Assembly: GCF_014648095.1 (NCBI RefSeq)
Contig: NZ_BMQL01000012.1
Coordinates: 1-64,000 of the forward strand
Direction of reading: 5' to 3'
Source of the DNA: Deinococcus ruber
GTDB lineage: Bacteria > Deinococcota > Deinococci > Deinococcales > Deinococcaceae
DNA length: 64,000 nt
Part shown: positions 52,870 through 62,105 of the stretch, piece by piece
How positions within the stretch are numbered: position 1 is the first letter of the stretch
How the letters are laid out: every line of letters starts with the position of its first letter
Translations under genes and position numbers: made by a program
The notes under the pieces: generated by a model
Database searches by the model: none
Told to the model about the DNA's origin: nothing
What the model saw: only the letters and a program-made list of their open reading frames with translations

Positions 52870-54147
52870 GTGAAACCTGAGCCTCAGACCTTTCTGTACA
52901 CCGTCACCACGCCGATTGCGGGGCTGGCGTTCTTTTCTGAGCAGTTGCGCGATCTGCGTCAGCAGGGCTACGACGTTCACCTGGCCCACCCACCGCAGCC
53001 ATCCGAACTGGTGGCCCGCACGGTGGCCCGCAGCGGCGTCACCTTCCATTCGCTGCCGATGGCCCGCGAGATCTCGCCGCGTCAGGATGTGCGGGCGCTG
53101 CTGGGCATGTACCGCATCATCCGGTCGGTGCGGCCCGACATCATCAACTACTCGACGCCCAAGGCAGGCCTGCTGGGAGGACTGGCGAGTGTCGTTGCAC
53201 GCGTCCCGCTGCGGGTGTACTTCATTCATGGGCTTCGCAGCGAAACTGCCGCCACCGGCAGGCTCGCGCATCTGCAACCGCTGCTGCGCTGGATCGAGCG
53301 CCTGACGTGTGCGTGTGCCCACGAGGTGGTGTGTGTCAGTGCGTCGAACCGCGACGAGGCCATAGAACTTGGACTGGTGCCCGCCCACAAGATTCGGGTG
53401 CTCGGCGCGGGCAGTCCGGCGGGCATTCCGGTGGAACGCTACGCCTCGCCCGATCCGGTCGCCGTGGAGGAGGCGCGTGCCGCACTGGGTCTGGAAGCTC
53501 AGGCACCGGTGGTGGGCTTTGTCGCCCGGCTGGCGGCCCAGAAGGGCATCGAGGATCTGCTGCTGGCATGGCCGAGCGTACTGGCCCAGATGCCATCGGC
53601 GCGGCTGTTGCTGGTGGGTGAGGTCGATACCGCCAATCCGCTGTCTGAGCGGGCAGCGACGGCGCTCCGGGAAGTGCAGGGAATGGTGCAGGTGCCGTTC
53701 GAAGCCGATATGTCACGCCTTTACCCGCTGATGAGCGTGTTGACCCTGCCGAGCCGTCACGAGGGGCTGGGCATGGTTGTCCTGGAAGCGGCGGCGGCGG
53801 GTATTCCCACGGTGGTGTCCGATGCGTCGGGTGTGCGGGACGCCAACATTCCCGGCGTCACCGGTCTTCAGGTCAGGACCGGCGACGTGAATGGCCTGGC
53901 CCGCGCCCTGGTCGAGCTGCTGACCGATCCTGCTCTGGCCCGAACCTACGGCGAACAGGGCCACCGCTGGGTCAGCGAACATTTCGCCGAAGAAAAGGTC
54001 TGGCAACTCTGGAACGATTTCTATCAGCAGGCCTGGGAAAAGCGCCGGGTGATCGGGCTGCGTTCGAAGAAGCGGGCGACCCTGCTGGGCGGCGCGGCGC
54101 TGGCAGCCTTCGCGCTGGGTCTGGCAGGAAGGCTGCGTCGGCGCTGA
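52870..54147 (+). CDS. glycosyltransferase family 4, with a C-terminal hydrophobic tail
   Basis: A 425-aa GT-B enzyme. The N-terminal part has TTPIAGLAFFSEQLRDLRQQ and NYSTPKAGLLGGLASVVARV, resembling GalNAc/bacillosamine-type transferases that act on undecaprenyl-linked sugars. The C-terminal part has GFVARLAAQKGIEDLLLAW and PSRHEGLGMVVLEAAAAGIP. It ends in a basic region and one hydrophobic stretch (GGAALAAFALGLAGRLRRR), perhaps a membrane anchor. It starts at a GTG preceded by GGAGGGG. It is the last + strand gene of the cluster. Confidence 0.88.
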   Translation: MKPEPQTFLYTVTTPIAGLAFFSEQLRDLRQQGYDVHLAHPPQPSELVARTVARSGVTFHSLPMAREISPRQDVRALLGMYRIIRSVRPDIINYSTPKAGLLGGLASVVARVPLRVYFIHGLRSETAATGRLAHLQPLLRWIERLTCACAHEVVCVSASNRDEAIELGLVPAHKIRVLGAGSPAGIPVERYASPDPVAVEEARAALGLEAQAPVVGFVARLAAQKGIEDLLLAWPSVLAQMPSARLLLVGEVDTANPLSERAATALREVQGMVQVPFEADMSRLYPLMSVLTLPSRHEGLGMVVLEAAAAGIPTVVSDASGVRDANIPGVTGLQVRTGDVNGLARALVELLTDPALARTYGEQGHRWVSEHFAEEKVWQLWNDFYQQAWEKRRVIGLRSKKRATLLGGAALAAFALGLAGRLRRR

Positions 54148-54289
54148 GCGCAATACCAACGACGCAGCCAACGACGCGTATTTCTGTTGGGGGCGCGTGG
54201 AATGGGTTGGCCTTCAGCCGCTGCTGGTGATACTTCGTTTCAGATCGGTGACACTCAGCGTGCCTGGCCGTACTTACCGACCCCGACCA

Positions 54290-54445
54290 GATGAGAGAGA
54301 GGAGACATCAGGTGCCACACCTGACCGAACAGACCGCGTCACTGCGGCGGCAGTACCGGGGCGGCCAGCAGCAACGTCTTTCCCTGAGCGCACCGATTCT
54401 GAAGGGCGCTGCACCTGATCGGCCAGATGCACCCGACTCAGGCTG
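54290..54445 (-). pseudogene. decayed partial copy of the neighbouring 54492-56156 gene
   Basis: On the minus strand LSRVHLADQVQRPSESVR matches residues ~333-350 of the next gene (LCPVHLADQVEGLQSRRES). After a frame change GKTLLLAAPVLPPQ, a stop, RGLFGQVWHLMSPLSHLVG matches PLVVVATVLPPQMLGTFQTVW and MMAPLAHLAE. The similarity is visible at DNA level and is broken by at least one frameshift and one stop. The remaining + strand-downstream sequence (54148-54289) holds nothing I recognise. Confidence 0.6.
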
Positions 54446-54491
54446 CCGGGTACACCTGAACCAGCTGAACGGGAATTGACTTTAAAAGCGC

Positions 54492-56156
54492 TCAGTCCAG
54501 CTGCCGCACAGACGCCACGGCTTCGGCGGCCAGCCCGTACTGAGGATGATACGGAGCTTCCCAGATCAGCGCCCAGCCCAGTGAACGCGCAGATCGGCGC
54601 TGTACGGCGCGTTCGGCCTCGCTGGGGGTGAGCCACGCGGCGTACCGCAGCGCCGTCTGAGGGATGAATCCGGCGCTGCGAACCGAAGCGAGCAGCGAAA
54701 CCGCCCAGGCGTCGTACTCGATCAGCACAGGCACCGACGTTCCGGCCCTGAAGACCAGTGAGGAGGCCAGCGACGCGTAGTTCAGTTCGGTTCGCTGCCT
54801 GTTCAGGGTGGCGACCAGCGCCGGATTGGCCCGCTGTTCGAGTCGCCGCTGATGGTAGAGCCGCTGGGTTTTGCCTTCGGTAACTGACAGGCCAGAGTTC
54901 AGCAGCAGCTCTGTCAGCTGGCATTCGCTGGCCCACGTCAGCTGCGGAGCCACGTCCGAGAAGTCGATGATGTGCAGCGTTCCGTGACACAGCTCGGCGG
55001 CCTCTGCCAGATGCGCCAGAGGAGCCATCATGTGCCAGACCGTCTGGAAGGTGCCGAGCATCTGGGGGGGCAGCACCGTTGCCACCACCACCAGCGGCTC
55101 GCGACTTTCGCGGCGAGACTGAAGCCCCTCGACCTGATCGGCCAGATGCACTGGACACAGACTGCTGGAAAGCAGCACGCTGCCGCGCAGCAGACCGGCC
55201 AGCCGGGCAGCACTGGCGCGAGACGACAGCACCACCAGCGAGTCTCCGTCCTGCTGCCGGATGCGGGCCGCAAGGTCTTGCAGACTCACCGGACGCCGGG
55301 TGCGCTCGACCCGCACGGCGGCGCTGGCAGAGGCAGACGTGCGCGGCTCGACGCTGCTGAAGACCTGATCGGGCCACGGATACTCCTGCCCGTGCAGCGC
55401 GGCGACGCACACCCCGAACACCCGCGCCGCGTCGTGCAGGAGGCCCAGCATCACCGGCATGGTGTCGGGAGCGAGGGTATACAGGCCTTTGAGCACCACC
55501 GGGCCAGACATCAGGCGGTGCAGCCGCGGCAGATCCCAGGTCCACGCGGCGCTCAGCAGCTTCATCACGTCTTCGAGGGCCAGCACCGAAATTGGCTTAT
55601 CCTCGTCTCCGACCAGCTGGCCGTACTGCTGGCGCAGGGCGTGCAGGGCGTCCTGCTGAGCACCCCAGGACGCGCAGGCGATGGTGACATGCGGCTGGCC
55701 TGCGGCCTGAGCCGTCGTCAGTGCCCGCTCGCAGACCTCCAGCCAGTGCTCGGGGCCGCGCCCGGCGTCGATCAGCGACAGTCCGGCGGGAAGCGGCGCA
55801 GTGCTTCGGGTGGCCTCAGGCAGCATACTGGCCTCCTGTGGCGGGGCCAGCAGAGCCGCTGCCAGCGCCCGCACGAACATCTCATGCTCTGGCGGGGTCA
55901 GCGAAGCAGCCTGCGTACTTTGATCAGACGTACTGTGATCAGACGCGACGGAACCGAGCAGATACTGCGCTTCGGCGCTGTCGTACAGGCCGCCGCTGCG
56001 GGCGAGCATGGCGCGGGCCAGTTCGGGTGGGCCTGCGTGCTGTGCCAGCCGAGCAGCACTCAGGGCGTCGCCTGCCTGAGTGTGCAGCGAGGCGGCGCGT
56101 TCGAGGAGCGCCGAAATGACACTGCCTAGCTGCTGGTCAGGTGATAAAAGTGTCAC
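54492..56156 (-). CDS. Cas3-helicase-like protein that has lost its ATPase motifs (function unknown)
   Basis: A 554-aa cytoplasmic protein laid out like a Cas3 SF2 helicase core but without catalytic motifs. Residues 119-185 parallel the first RecA domain (APLPAGLSLIDAGRGPEHWL, then TIACASWGAQQDALHALR), with the Walker A Gly-Lys-Thr lost. Residues 189-255 (ISVLALEDVMKLL, then VVLKGLYTL where DExH would be) parallel the next part. Residues 305-400 parallel the second RecA domain: DSLVVLSSRASAARLAGLL, LSSSLCPVHLADQV, PLVVVATVLPPQ and MMAPLAHLAEAAELCHGT, with EAGVD and QAAGR..R missing. No HD nuclease is seen. A GTG start follows GAGGAGA. The assignment rests on by-eye pattern comparison only. 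Confidence 0.55.
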   Translation of the reverse strand: MTLLSPDQQLGSVISALLERAASLHTQAGDALSAARLAQHAGPPELARAMLARSGGLYDSAEAQYLLGSVASDHSTSDQSTQAASLTPPEHEMFVRALAAALLAPPQEASMLPEATRSTAPLPAGLSLIDAGRGPEHWLEVCERALTTAQAAGQPHVTIACASWGAQQDALHALRQQYGQLVGDEDKPISVLALEDVMKLLSAAWTWDLPRLHRLMSGPVVLKGLYTLAPDTMPVMLGLLHDAARVFGVCVAALHGQEYPWPDQVFSSVEPRTSASASAAVRVERTRRPVSLQDLAARIRQQDGDSLVVLSSRASAARLAGLLRGSVLLSSSLCPVHLADQVEGLQSRRESREPLVVVATVLPPQMLGTFQTVWHMMAPLAHLAEAAELCHGTLHIIDFSDVAPQLTWASECQLTELLLNSGLSVTEGKTQRLYHQRRLEQRANPALVATLNRQRTELNYASLASSLVFRAGTSVPVLIEYDAWAVSLLASVRSAGFIPQTALRYAAWLTPSEAERAVQRRSARSLGWALIWEAPYHPQYGLAAEAVASVRQLD

Positions 56157-56213
56157 GAATCTCCTCTGCGCTGCGCTCCCACGAGCTGCACCTGTAGCGC
56201 CTCAGTGCTGATA

Positions 56214-57800
56214 TCAGGGCACATCCAGTGCGTTCCCTTGGACGGGATTATAGGCGTAAGAGCCGTGCTGGAGCGATTCTCTGGAGCGGTTGAGCACGAA
56301 TCCCAGCACATTGACTTTCATGCGGGCGGTTTCCTGAAATGCGCGCTGCACCTGAACACGGCTGGTTTCGGCATCGGCCACCAGCAGCAGGCCGTCCATC
56401 TGCATGGCCAGTGCCAGGGTATCGGCCACCTTCAAAACAGGGCCGGTGTCGACCAGCACCAAGTCGTACTGACGGCTGGCCGCCCGGATGGCAGCCGCGA
56501 TCTGAGCCACGTCGCTGCCAGTGGTGGGCGCGGCCAGGTCGACACCTGGAATCATCTGAGGCCACAGCTGAAGACCCTCGGCGGTTTGCAGGTCGGGGGC
56601 GCGGCGCGGCTGGTTGCGCGGCATCCACAGCTGAAGCTGCTGGAAGCGGAACACGTCGGCATCGACCACCAGCACGCGCTGACCGTGGGCGGCGAGGTTG
56701 GCGGCCAGACCCGCGACCACGGTACTTTTGCCTTCACCGATCAGAGCGCTGGACACGACCACTGCCGGTACATGCGTTCCGTGCGCCAGCGCCGACAGCA
56801 TGCCGACTCGCCCGTGTGTCAGGGTCGACAGCAGGCCGACCCGCACAAAATCGAGCTGCTCGCGCAGAATGCCCTGACTTGACTGCAAAGTGAGTTGCTG
56901 AGCGCTGTCGAGCCGCCCCCGCACAGGCGGCAACATCCCCATGACCGGCACCGAGAATTCACGCAGATCATCCAGCTGAATACGGCGGCGCAGCGCGTCC
57001 AGAGCGAAGGCCAGCAGAACTCCGAAGAAGATGACCGCCGCGAAGACCAGTGCCGCGTTGCGTGCTGGCTTGGGTTCCACCGTCCGCAGGGGCAGCGTGG
57101 CGCTGGCAAGGCCGCTGAGAGTGCCGCTCACGGTCTGTTCGAGCACACTGATCTGCTGGAGTTTCTGGGCCAGATCGACGCGCAGGGCGGTCAGGGTCTG
57201 GGTGTCCAGGCCGCTGCGAACAGAGCCGGTCGCCAGCGCTGCCTGCTGCGAACGTAAATTCTGGCGGGCGCGGATAATCGTCTGGAGCGCCCGCTGCTTG
57301 TCCCAGCTGAGCATGGCGTCTACGAAGCTGTTGGCGGTCAGCTGAGCGAGTTTCGGCGTCGCAGCCTTGGCACTGATCTCGTAGGCACCGATAAAGTCGG
57401 TATTGACATCGGCTGTCAGCGTCACCACGTTGGACGTGCCGTCTTGCAGGTCGCGGTCGAGCTGTGTGGTCAGATTGCGCCGCTGCGGGCTATCGGCGGC
57501 ACCCGAAGTGATCAGGGCCACGGCACGTTGCAGAACTTCCGGGCTGCGAATGGCGCGGGCCACCACCGACGGCGGCAGCGTCGGCGCAGTCACAAGCGTG
57601 TTATTGATCAGGGTGTTGGCGCTTCCGCCCGGCAGGGCCGCGATACTGGCGGTTGCCTGGTACACCTTGGCCCGCGTCGAGGAATACACGTAGGTCAGGA
57701 TGGCGAGCAGTGCGCCGACCACCAGCACGGGCACGGCAGCACGGCGCAGGGTGGCGATCAGTGCCGAGAGATTCAGGTCGGTGGGGCCGCTCATGGTCAT
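56214..57800 (-). CDS. Wzz chain-length regulator fused to a bacterial tyrosine kinase (CpsD/Wzc-like)
   Basis: A 528-aa membrane protein controlling polymer length and export. A Wzz domain at the start has the first helix (AAVPVLVVGALLAILTYVYS) and a second helix near residue 245 (NAALVFAAVIFFGVLLAFAL). The cytoplasmic kinase follows, with Walker A IGEGKSTVVAGLAANLA, Walker A' VLVVDADVFR and Walker B LVLVDTGPVLKVADTL. The usual C-terminal Tyr cluster is reduced to YAYNP, so autophosphorylation may be limited. ATG at 57800 is chosen because it precedes the first helix; no strong ribosome binding site is visible. Confidence 0.85.
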   Translation of the reverse strand: MTMSGPTDLNLSALIATLRRAAVPVLVVGALLAILTYVYSSTRAKVYQATASIAALPGGSANTLINNTLVTAPTLPPSVVARAIRSPEVLQRAVALITSGAADSPQRRNLTTQLDRDLQDGTSNVVTLTADVNTDFIGAYEISAKAATPKLAQLTANSFVDAMLSWDKQRALQTIIRARQNLRSQQAALATGSVRSGLDTQTLTALRVDLAQKLQQISVLEQTVSGTLSGLASATLPLRTVEPKPARNAALVFAAVIFFGVLLAFALDALRRRIQLDDLREFSVPVMGMLPPVRGRLDSAQQLTLQSSQGILREQLDFVRVGLLSTLTHGRVGMLSALAHGTHVPAVVVSSALIGEGKSTVVAGLAANLAAHGQRVLVVDADVFRFQQLQLWMPRNQPRRAPDLQTAEGLQLWPQMIPGVDLAAPTTGSDVAQIAAAIRAASRQYDLVLVDTGPVLKVADTLALAMQMDGLLLVADAETSRVQVQRAFQETARMKVNVLGFVLNRSRESLQHGSYAYNPVQGNALDVP

Positions 57801-57903
57801 GGGCGCGGCCTGTGCAGCGGCGTGACGGAAGGCAGGGAAGTCATGATCTGACAGGGTACGAGTAAACGAGTGGCCGGAAAACGATGTTGAGACGTTGGCA
57901 TGA

Positions 57904-59307
57904 TTAACGGGCACCGAATCCGTTGAGCACTGTGCGGATGGTTTTGCCGACAATCACCAGATCCAGTGCAAGTGAGATGTGCTTGACATAATAGAAGTCG
58001 TATTGAAGTTTTTCGACGGTTTGCCCCATATTGTCAGTGTATCCTTGATTAACCTGCGCCCAGCCGGTAATCCCAGGTCTTACCCAGTGCCGACAGGCAT
58101 ACAGCGGAATGCTTTCCTCGAAGTCAGCAGCGAAGGCCCACTGTTCAGGCCGAGGGCCGATGATGCTCATTTCTCCGCGCAGGACGTTCCAGAACTGCGG
58201 AAGTTCGTCCAGACGGAATTTTCGCAGAAAGCCGCCCACCGGAGTGATGCGCTGATCGCCCTGGCTGGCAAAAGCCGGGCCTGAGCGTTCCGAATCGGTG
58301 GTCATAGAGCGGAATTTGGCGATGTTAAAGGTCTTTCCGTCTTTGCCAACGCGCTCCTGCCAGAACAGAACAGGTGTGCCGCTGTTGATGCGGACCACCA
58401 GCGCCACCACCAGCGACAGCGGAATCAGAACGGGCAGCAGCAGCAGCGTCGCTGCCACGTCCAGCACGCGTTTGATCAGGGCGTAGCGCGACTGGAAGGC
58501 CAGCGCGTCGAGCCAGTCGCGGTTGAGCAGATCAAGGGAAACCTTGCCCGTCAGTTGCTCGTCGAGCAGCAGCTTCGACACCGTGGGAATCTTGGCGACC
58601 TGTGCGTGCTGCAACACACGCTGATGTTCGGAAAAGCGGCTGACCTGAGGGTGGGTCAAGACCACATCCACGCTGCTGAGCAGCAGACCCGGCTGTTCGG
58701 CAAGCGGCACATACCTGACACGCGGATCGGAGATCAGGGGCGACAGTTCATCGGGTCTGCCTTCCGCCAGCCAGGTCACACCGACTCGCAGGGGGGGTGA
58801 AATCTGCCGCGCCAACATGTTCCAGGCGAGCAGATAACCGAGCCACAGCAGATTCAGCGGCAACAGTACGATCAGGCTGTTGAAGCGGCCAATGGCCACG
58901 AACAGGGCCGCGCTGATCAGCAGCGTCCAGAACGGCTCGAAGACAATTTGCCTGCCTGCATCGAAGAACAGCGGGTGGGCACGCTGACGCGCCAGCAGCC
59001 AGCCCAGATACGCCGCGATTCCCCACAGGGCCAGCGGGCTGACAGACGACGCCGTAAACGGCAGATCGCGGGGGGTTACAAACAGCCACAGCAGTCCGAG
59101 CATCAGGGCTGCGCCGAGCACCCGCAGCGCAGCCAGCAGCACGGCCCGCGAATCGAAGTTCTCCGGTGGCTGCCTGAAGTCTTCACTGTGCTGGACGGCA
59201 GGCGCGGCAGCCTGATACGCGTGCGCCACCTGAGCGGGTTCTGCGGTGTAGCGGCGTAGCCTGCCGACAGCACTGCGGCGCGAGCGAAATGGAGGTGTGA
59301 GTTTCAA
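57904..59307 (-). CDS. polyprenyl glycosylphosphotransferase (WbaP/EpsE-like initiating enzyme)
   Basis: A 467-aa membrane enzyme that transfers a sugar-1-phosphate to undecaprenyl phosphate, the first step of repeat-unit assembly. Four N-terminal helices (about 55-175) and a CoA_binding_3-like region precede the bacterial sugar-transferase domain. This begins [20 protein letters not shown] and holds [40 protein letters not shown] and SIIGPRPE. The TTG at 59307 (TTGA overlap with the galE stop) is taken as the start, since earlier codons would run far back into galE. Confidence 0.9.
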   Translation of the reverse strand: MKLTPPFRSRRSAVGRLRRYTAEPAQVAHAYQAAAPAVQHSEDFRQPPENFDSRAVLLAALRVLGAALMLGLLWLFVTPRDLPFTASSVSPLALWGIAAYLGWLLARQRAHPLFFDAGRQIVFEPFWTLLISAALFVAIGRFNSLIVLLPLNLLWLGYLLAWNMLARQISPPLRVGVTWLAEGRPDELSPLISDPRVRYVPLAEQPGLLLSSVDVVLTHPQVSRFSEHQRVLQHAQVAKIPTVSKLLLDEQLTGKVSLDLLNRDWLDALAFQSRYALIKRVLDVAATLLLLPVLIPLSLVVALVVRINSGTPVLFWQERVGKDGKTFNIAKFRSMTTDSERSGPAFASQGDQRITPVGGFLRKFRLDELPQFWNVLRGEMSIIGPRPEQWAFAADFEESIPLYACRHWVRPGITGWAQVNQGYTDNMGQTVEKLQYDFYYVKHISLALDLVIVGKTIRTVLNGFGAR

Positions 59308-60332
59308 GAACGGACAGTCCTGGGGCGTCTGGCCCAGTTTAGGGCAGACGCGATTCCCTGTGTCACCGAGAGGGTGGGCCTCCATCCGAGCAGGGTGTGG
59401 GCGCGGCTGATGTCGGCATACGCGCCTGCGCCGTCTCCCGGTCGCCGGGGCGCTTCAGTCACCTGCAACGGCACATCCACCGCCTCCTGAAAGGCCCGAA
59501 CGAATTCCCGCACGGTCACGCCGTTGCCGGTTCCCAGATTGATGGTCAGAAAGCGCACCGCAGGTTGCTGCTCGGAAGACGCCTTCAAGAAGACCTGATC
59601 GAACTGCTCGACAGCGGCGACGTGTGCCAGGGCCAGATCCCAGACGTGAATGTAATCGCGTAGCCCGGTGCCGTCTCTGGTCACGTAGTCTGTGCCGGTG
59701 ATCGAAAAAGGCGTTCCAGACTGGGCGGCGCTCAGCAGACGCCCCAGCAGATGCGTCGGCTGCTGCTGATACGGCCCGCTGCGCTCTTTCGGATCGGCCC
59801 CGATGGGATTGAAGTACCGCAGTGCCAGGGCGCGGAGGCCGGGCGGGTGGCTGGCACTGGCGATACACAGGTCTTCGAGAATCTGTTCCATCATCCATTT
59901 GCTGCGGGCATACGGACTGCTCGGGTTCAGGGGGCTGTCCTCGGTCACGCGGAAATCTGCCACCGTGTCATAGACGCTGGCACTCGAACTGAAGACCACC
60001 CGCTGCTGGCCCAGCGCGAGCAGGTTCTCGAAAAGAGTCAGGCTCTTCATGACATTTTCTCGGTAGTACAGCGCAGGCTGCTCTACCGACTCGGGCAGAA
60101 TTACGCGGGCAGCGAAATGCAGGGTCGCCGCAATATCCGGGTGTTCCTGAAAGAGTCGTCTGAGCAGCCCCTGATCGGCAATATCGCCCTTATAGAAAAT
60201 CCGGTTGGCGACAAAATCTGGCGAGCCGGTGACCAGCGAATCCAGCACGACTGGAATATGTCCAGCATCTTCGAGGGCTGCACATACTGTGCTCCCGATA
60301 TATCCAGCCCCTCCTGTTACGAGCACCTTCAT
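59304..60332 (-). CDS. galE: UDP-glucose 4-epimerase
   Basis: A 342-aa NAD-dependent short-chain dehydrogenase/reductase of the GalE type. The NAD motif VTGGAGYIGS is at the start. The catalytic Ser and the Tyr-Lys pair are in VVFSSSASVYD and SPYARSKWMMEQ. LRALALRYFNPIGAD is the usual sugar-binding segment and RDYIHVWDLALAHVAA follows. It would supply UDP-galactose (or UDP-GalNAc) for the repeat unit. It is the first gene of the minus-strand exopolysaccharide operon and is coupled to the glycosylphosphotransferase. Confidence 0.93.
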   Translation of the reverse strand: MKVLVTGGAGYIGSTVCAALEDAGHIPVVLDSLVTGSPDFVANRIFYKGDIADQGLLRRLFQEHPDIAATLHFAARVILPESVEQPALYYRENVMKSLTLFENLLALGQQRVVFSSSASVYDTVADFRVTEDSPLNPSSPYARSKWMMEQILEDLCIASASHPPGLRALALRYFNPIGADPKERSGPYQQQPTHLLGRLLSAAQSGTPFSITGTDYVTRDGTGLRDYIHVWDLALAHVAAVEQFDQVFLKASSEQQPAVRFLTINLGTGNGVTVREFVRAFQEAVDVPLQVTEAPRRPGDGAGAYADISRAHTLLGWRPTLSVTQGIASALNWARRPRTVRS

Positions 60333-60340
60333 GCACAGAA

Positions 60341-60346
60341 AGTATA
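60341..60346 (-). promoter_or_regulatory. -10 box for the galE operon, leaderless-type
   Basis: TATACT on the minus strand ends 8 bases before the galE ATG, so transcription should start almost at the start codon; no Shine-Dalgarno is visible. The same arrangement is seen at repA. The rest of the gap up to 60674 is AT-rich and shows no gene. Confidence 0.5.
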
Positions 60347-60674
60347 GGGAAGGTTGGATGTAGTTGGGCTGCCTGTTCCTTTAGGTAAGAGATGCCCCTG
60401 ATCTATGAAGATCTGCAAAATCATGTGGGTACTAGACAGACAATGATAACCGATGTTGCATTCCAAAGATGAAGATATTAATGAGAAGTTAATCTTTTGT
60501 AGTTGCGCGGGGGTCGAGATTGATCTGTCGGAGCGCCGAGTCTGGTGAAGTTGATGAGGACTGTATAGAAAGCACCATCCAGTGATGATCTATGGTTGGG
60601 CCATGTCTGCCCGGCAGACCGATTCTGCACAGGCACACGCAGCCCAGCGACAGGGATTTCAGAGCGGTTGGGCC

Positions 60675-61994
60675 TTAGCGCCGGGCATACACCGGGTTGG
60701 TCAGAGCCAGCAGTTCGCCGCCTGCCGCGCGAATTTCCAGATTCAGCCAGGTGTTCACATCGAATGCGGCGTCCTGCGTTCCGGCAGTCTGGATTCCTTC
60801 TCTGTGTTCCCGACCATCCACCACCCAGACCAGCACACTGCCCTCCGGCACACCTTCCCAGCTCAGGCGAAGGTGCCAGGTGCCTGCCGCCACGCTACCG
60901 CCCAGCACAGCGGTCTGATCTGGGGCCAGCACCGTCAGATGCAGCTCAGGCCCGGCGCTCAGATACGTCTGTCCTTCCCGCAGCTGACGCAGAAGGAACG
61001 CCGGGTCGCTGGTGGCGGGCGTGCAGGTGAAGCCTGTGCCGGGCAGGTATGCCGGGCCGTGTGCGTCGCTGCCTGCTGTGGCGACCACCCGTTTTCCTGC
61101 TGCCAGCAGGGTGTACCAGTACGCCAGGGCGCGGCTGTTGTGCCTGCCGTGCCACGGGCCGTTCCACACCTCCATATGACTGGTGTTTTCGGGGCGCAGA
61201 TCGAAATACGTCCAGGCGCAGCCGGTACATATGGGGTCGCCTGCCGCAAACGGATGGGCGATCACCACATAGCCGCCCTCCAGCGACACGCGCTGTGCGA
61301 GGTCGGCCATGCCGCGCTGGGGTTCGAGCTGCGTCCAGCCGGGAAACGCCTGTTGGCCCAGCACCAGTGCGTGCCCGTAATACGTGGTCAGTTCGGTGCC
61401 GGGCAGCAGCAGGCCCGGAAAAGCGGCGGCAAGCTCGGCCCGACCGCTGAGCGTGTTGTGGTCGGTGAGCGCCAGGAAGGACAATGCCTGCTGCAAGGCC
61501 GCTGCCGCAAGCTGCTCTGCCGTCCAGCACCCATCCGAGTGAACGGTGTGACAGTGCAGGTCGCCTTTCATCCAGGTGCGTGTGGGGGGCGGTGCGGGCA
61601 GCAGGTCGGCAGGGCGCGGCTGCTCGGGGTGATGCGGTGCGGCATGGCCCGTTACACGCAGTTTGCCGCTGGTGTGCCCCATCACCAGATGCGTGTGCAG
61701 CGTCACCGTCCATTCTCCCGACGAAATCGGCCCGGGCAGATAGCCGGGTGTGACCGCTCCTTCACCGAGCACCACCGTCTGCCGCGTGCCGTGCCGGTGT
61801 CCGGCTCCCCGGAAGCCGTGCGGCCCTTCCACGCTCAGGGTAATCAGCGTTCGCAGTTCGCCTGCTCCGGCTGGTTCAAACTCCCAGTGCAGGTGCAGTT
61901 CCCCGGTGCCTTCGGGGCAGAAGAAGGTGAAGGGCAGATGGCGTTTGCTGTCTTCCAGCGACAGCGTGACCGTCTCGATCAGCAGGTCTGTCAT
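60675..61994 (-). CDS. CehA/McbA-family PHP-type metallohydrolase
   Basis: A 439-aa protein. An N-terminal beta domain (about 1-130) precedes the PHP domain, with GDLHCHTVHSDGCW (metal ligands), FLALTDHNTLSG, VIAHPFAAGD and ATAGSDAHGP. A C-terminal beta domain ends in YARR. No signal peptide is obvious. Members of this family hydrolyse varied phosphate or carbamate esters; the name comes from a carbaryl hydrolase, so the substrate here is open. The ATG at 61994 is chosen because the similarity starts there. It is divergent from the ABC importer gene at 62106. Confidence 0.85.
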   Translation of the reverse strand: MTDLLIETVTLSLEDSKRHLPFTFFCPEGTGELHLHWEFEPAGAGELRTLITLSVEGPHGFRGAGHRHGTRQTVVLGEGAVTPGYLPGPISSGEWTVTLHTHLVMGHTSGKLRVTGHAAPHHPEQPRPADLLPAPPPTRTWMKGDLHCHTVHSDGCWTAEQLAAAALQQALSFLALTDHNTLSGRAELAAAFPGLLLPGTELTTYYGHALVLGQQAFPGWTQLEPQRGMADLAQRVSLEGGYVVIAHPFAAGDPICTGCAWTYFDLRPENTSHMEVWNGPWHGRHNSRALAYWYTLLAAGKRVVATAGSDAHGPAYLPGTGFTCTPATSDPAFLLRQLREGQTYLSAGPELHLTVLAPDQTAVLGGSVAAGTWHLRLSWEGVPEGSVLVWVVDGREHREGIQTAGTQDAAFDVNTWLNLEIRAAGGELLALTNPVYARR

Positions 61995-62105
61995 GGTTGT
62001 ATGGTGCGCGGCGCGTGTCAGATGCTCGCCAGTCGCCGTCGCCCTGACCGAGCGCTGATACCCAGCAGATACCCCCATTACGGGGGCTACGTAAGCTCTT
62101 GACGT

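Noticed and set aside
54291..54479. 62-codon + strand frame after the last glycosyltransferase
   Set aside because: It is the reverse side of the decayed Cas3-like gene fragment.
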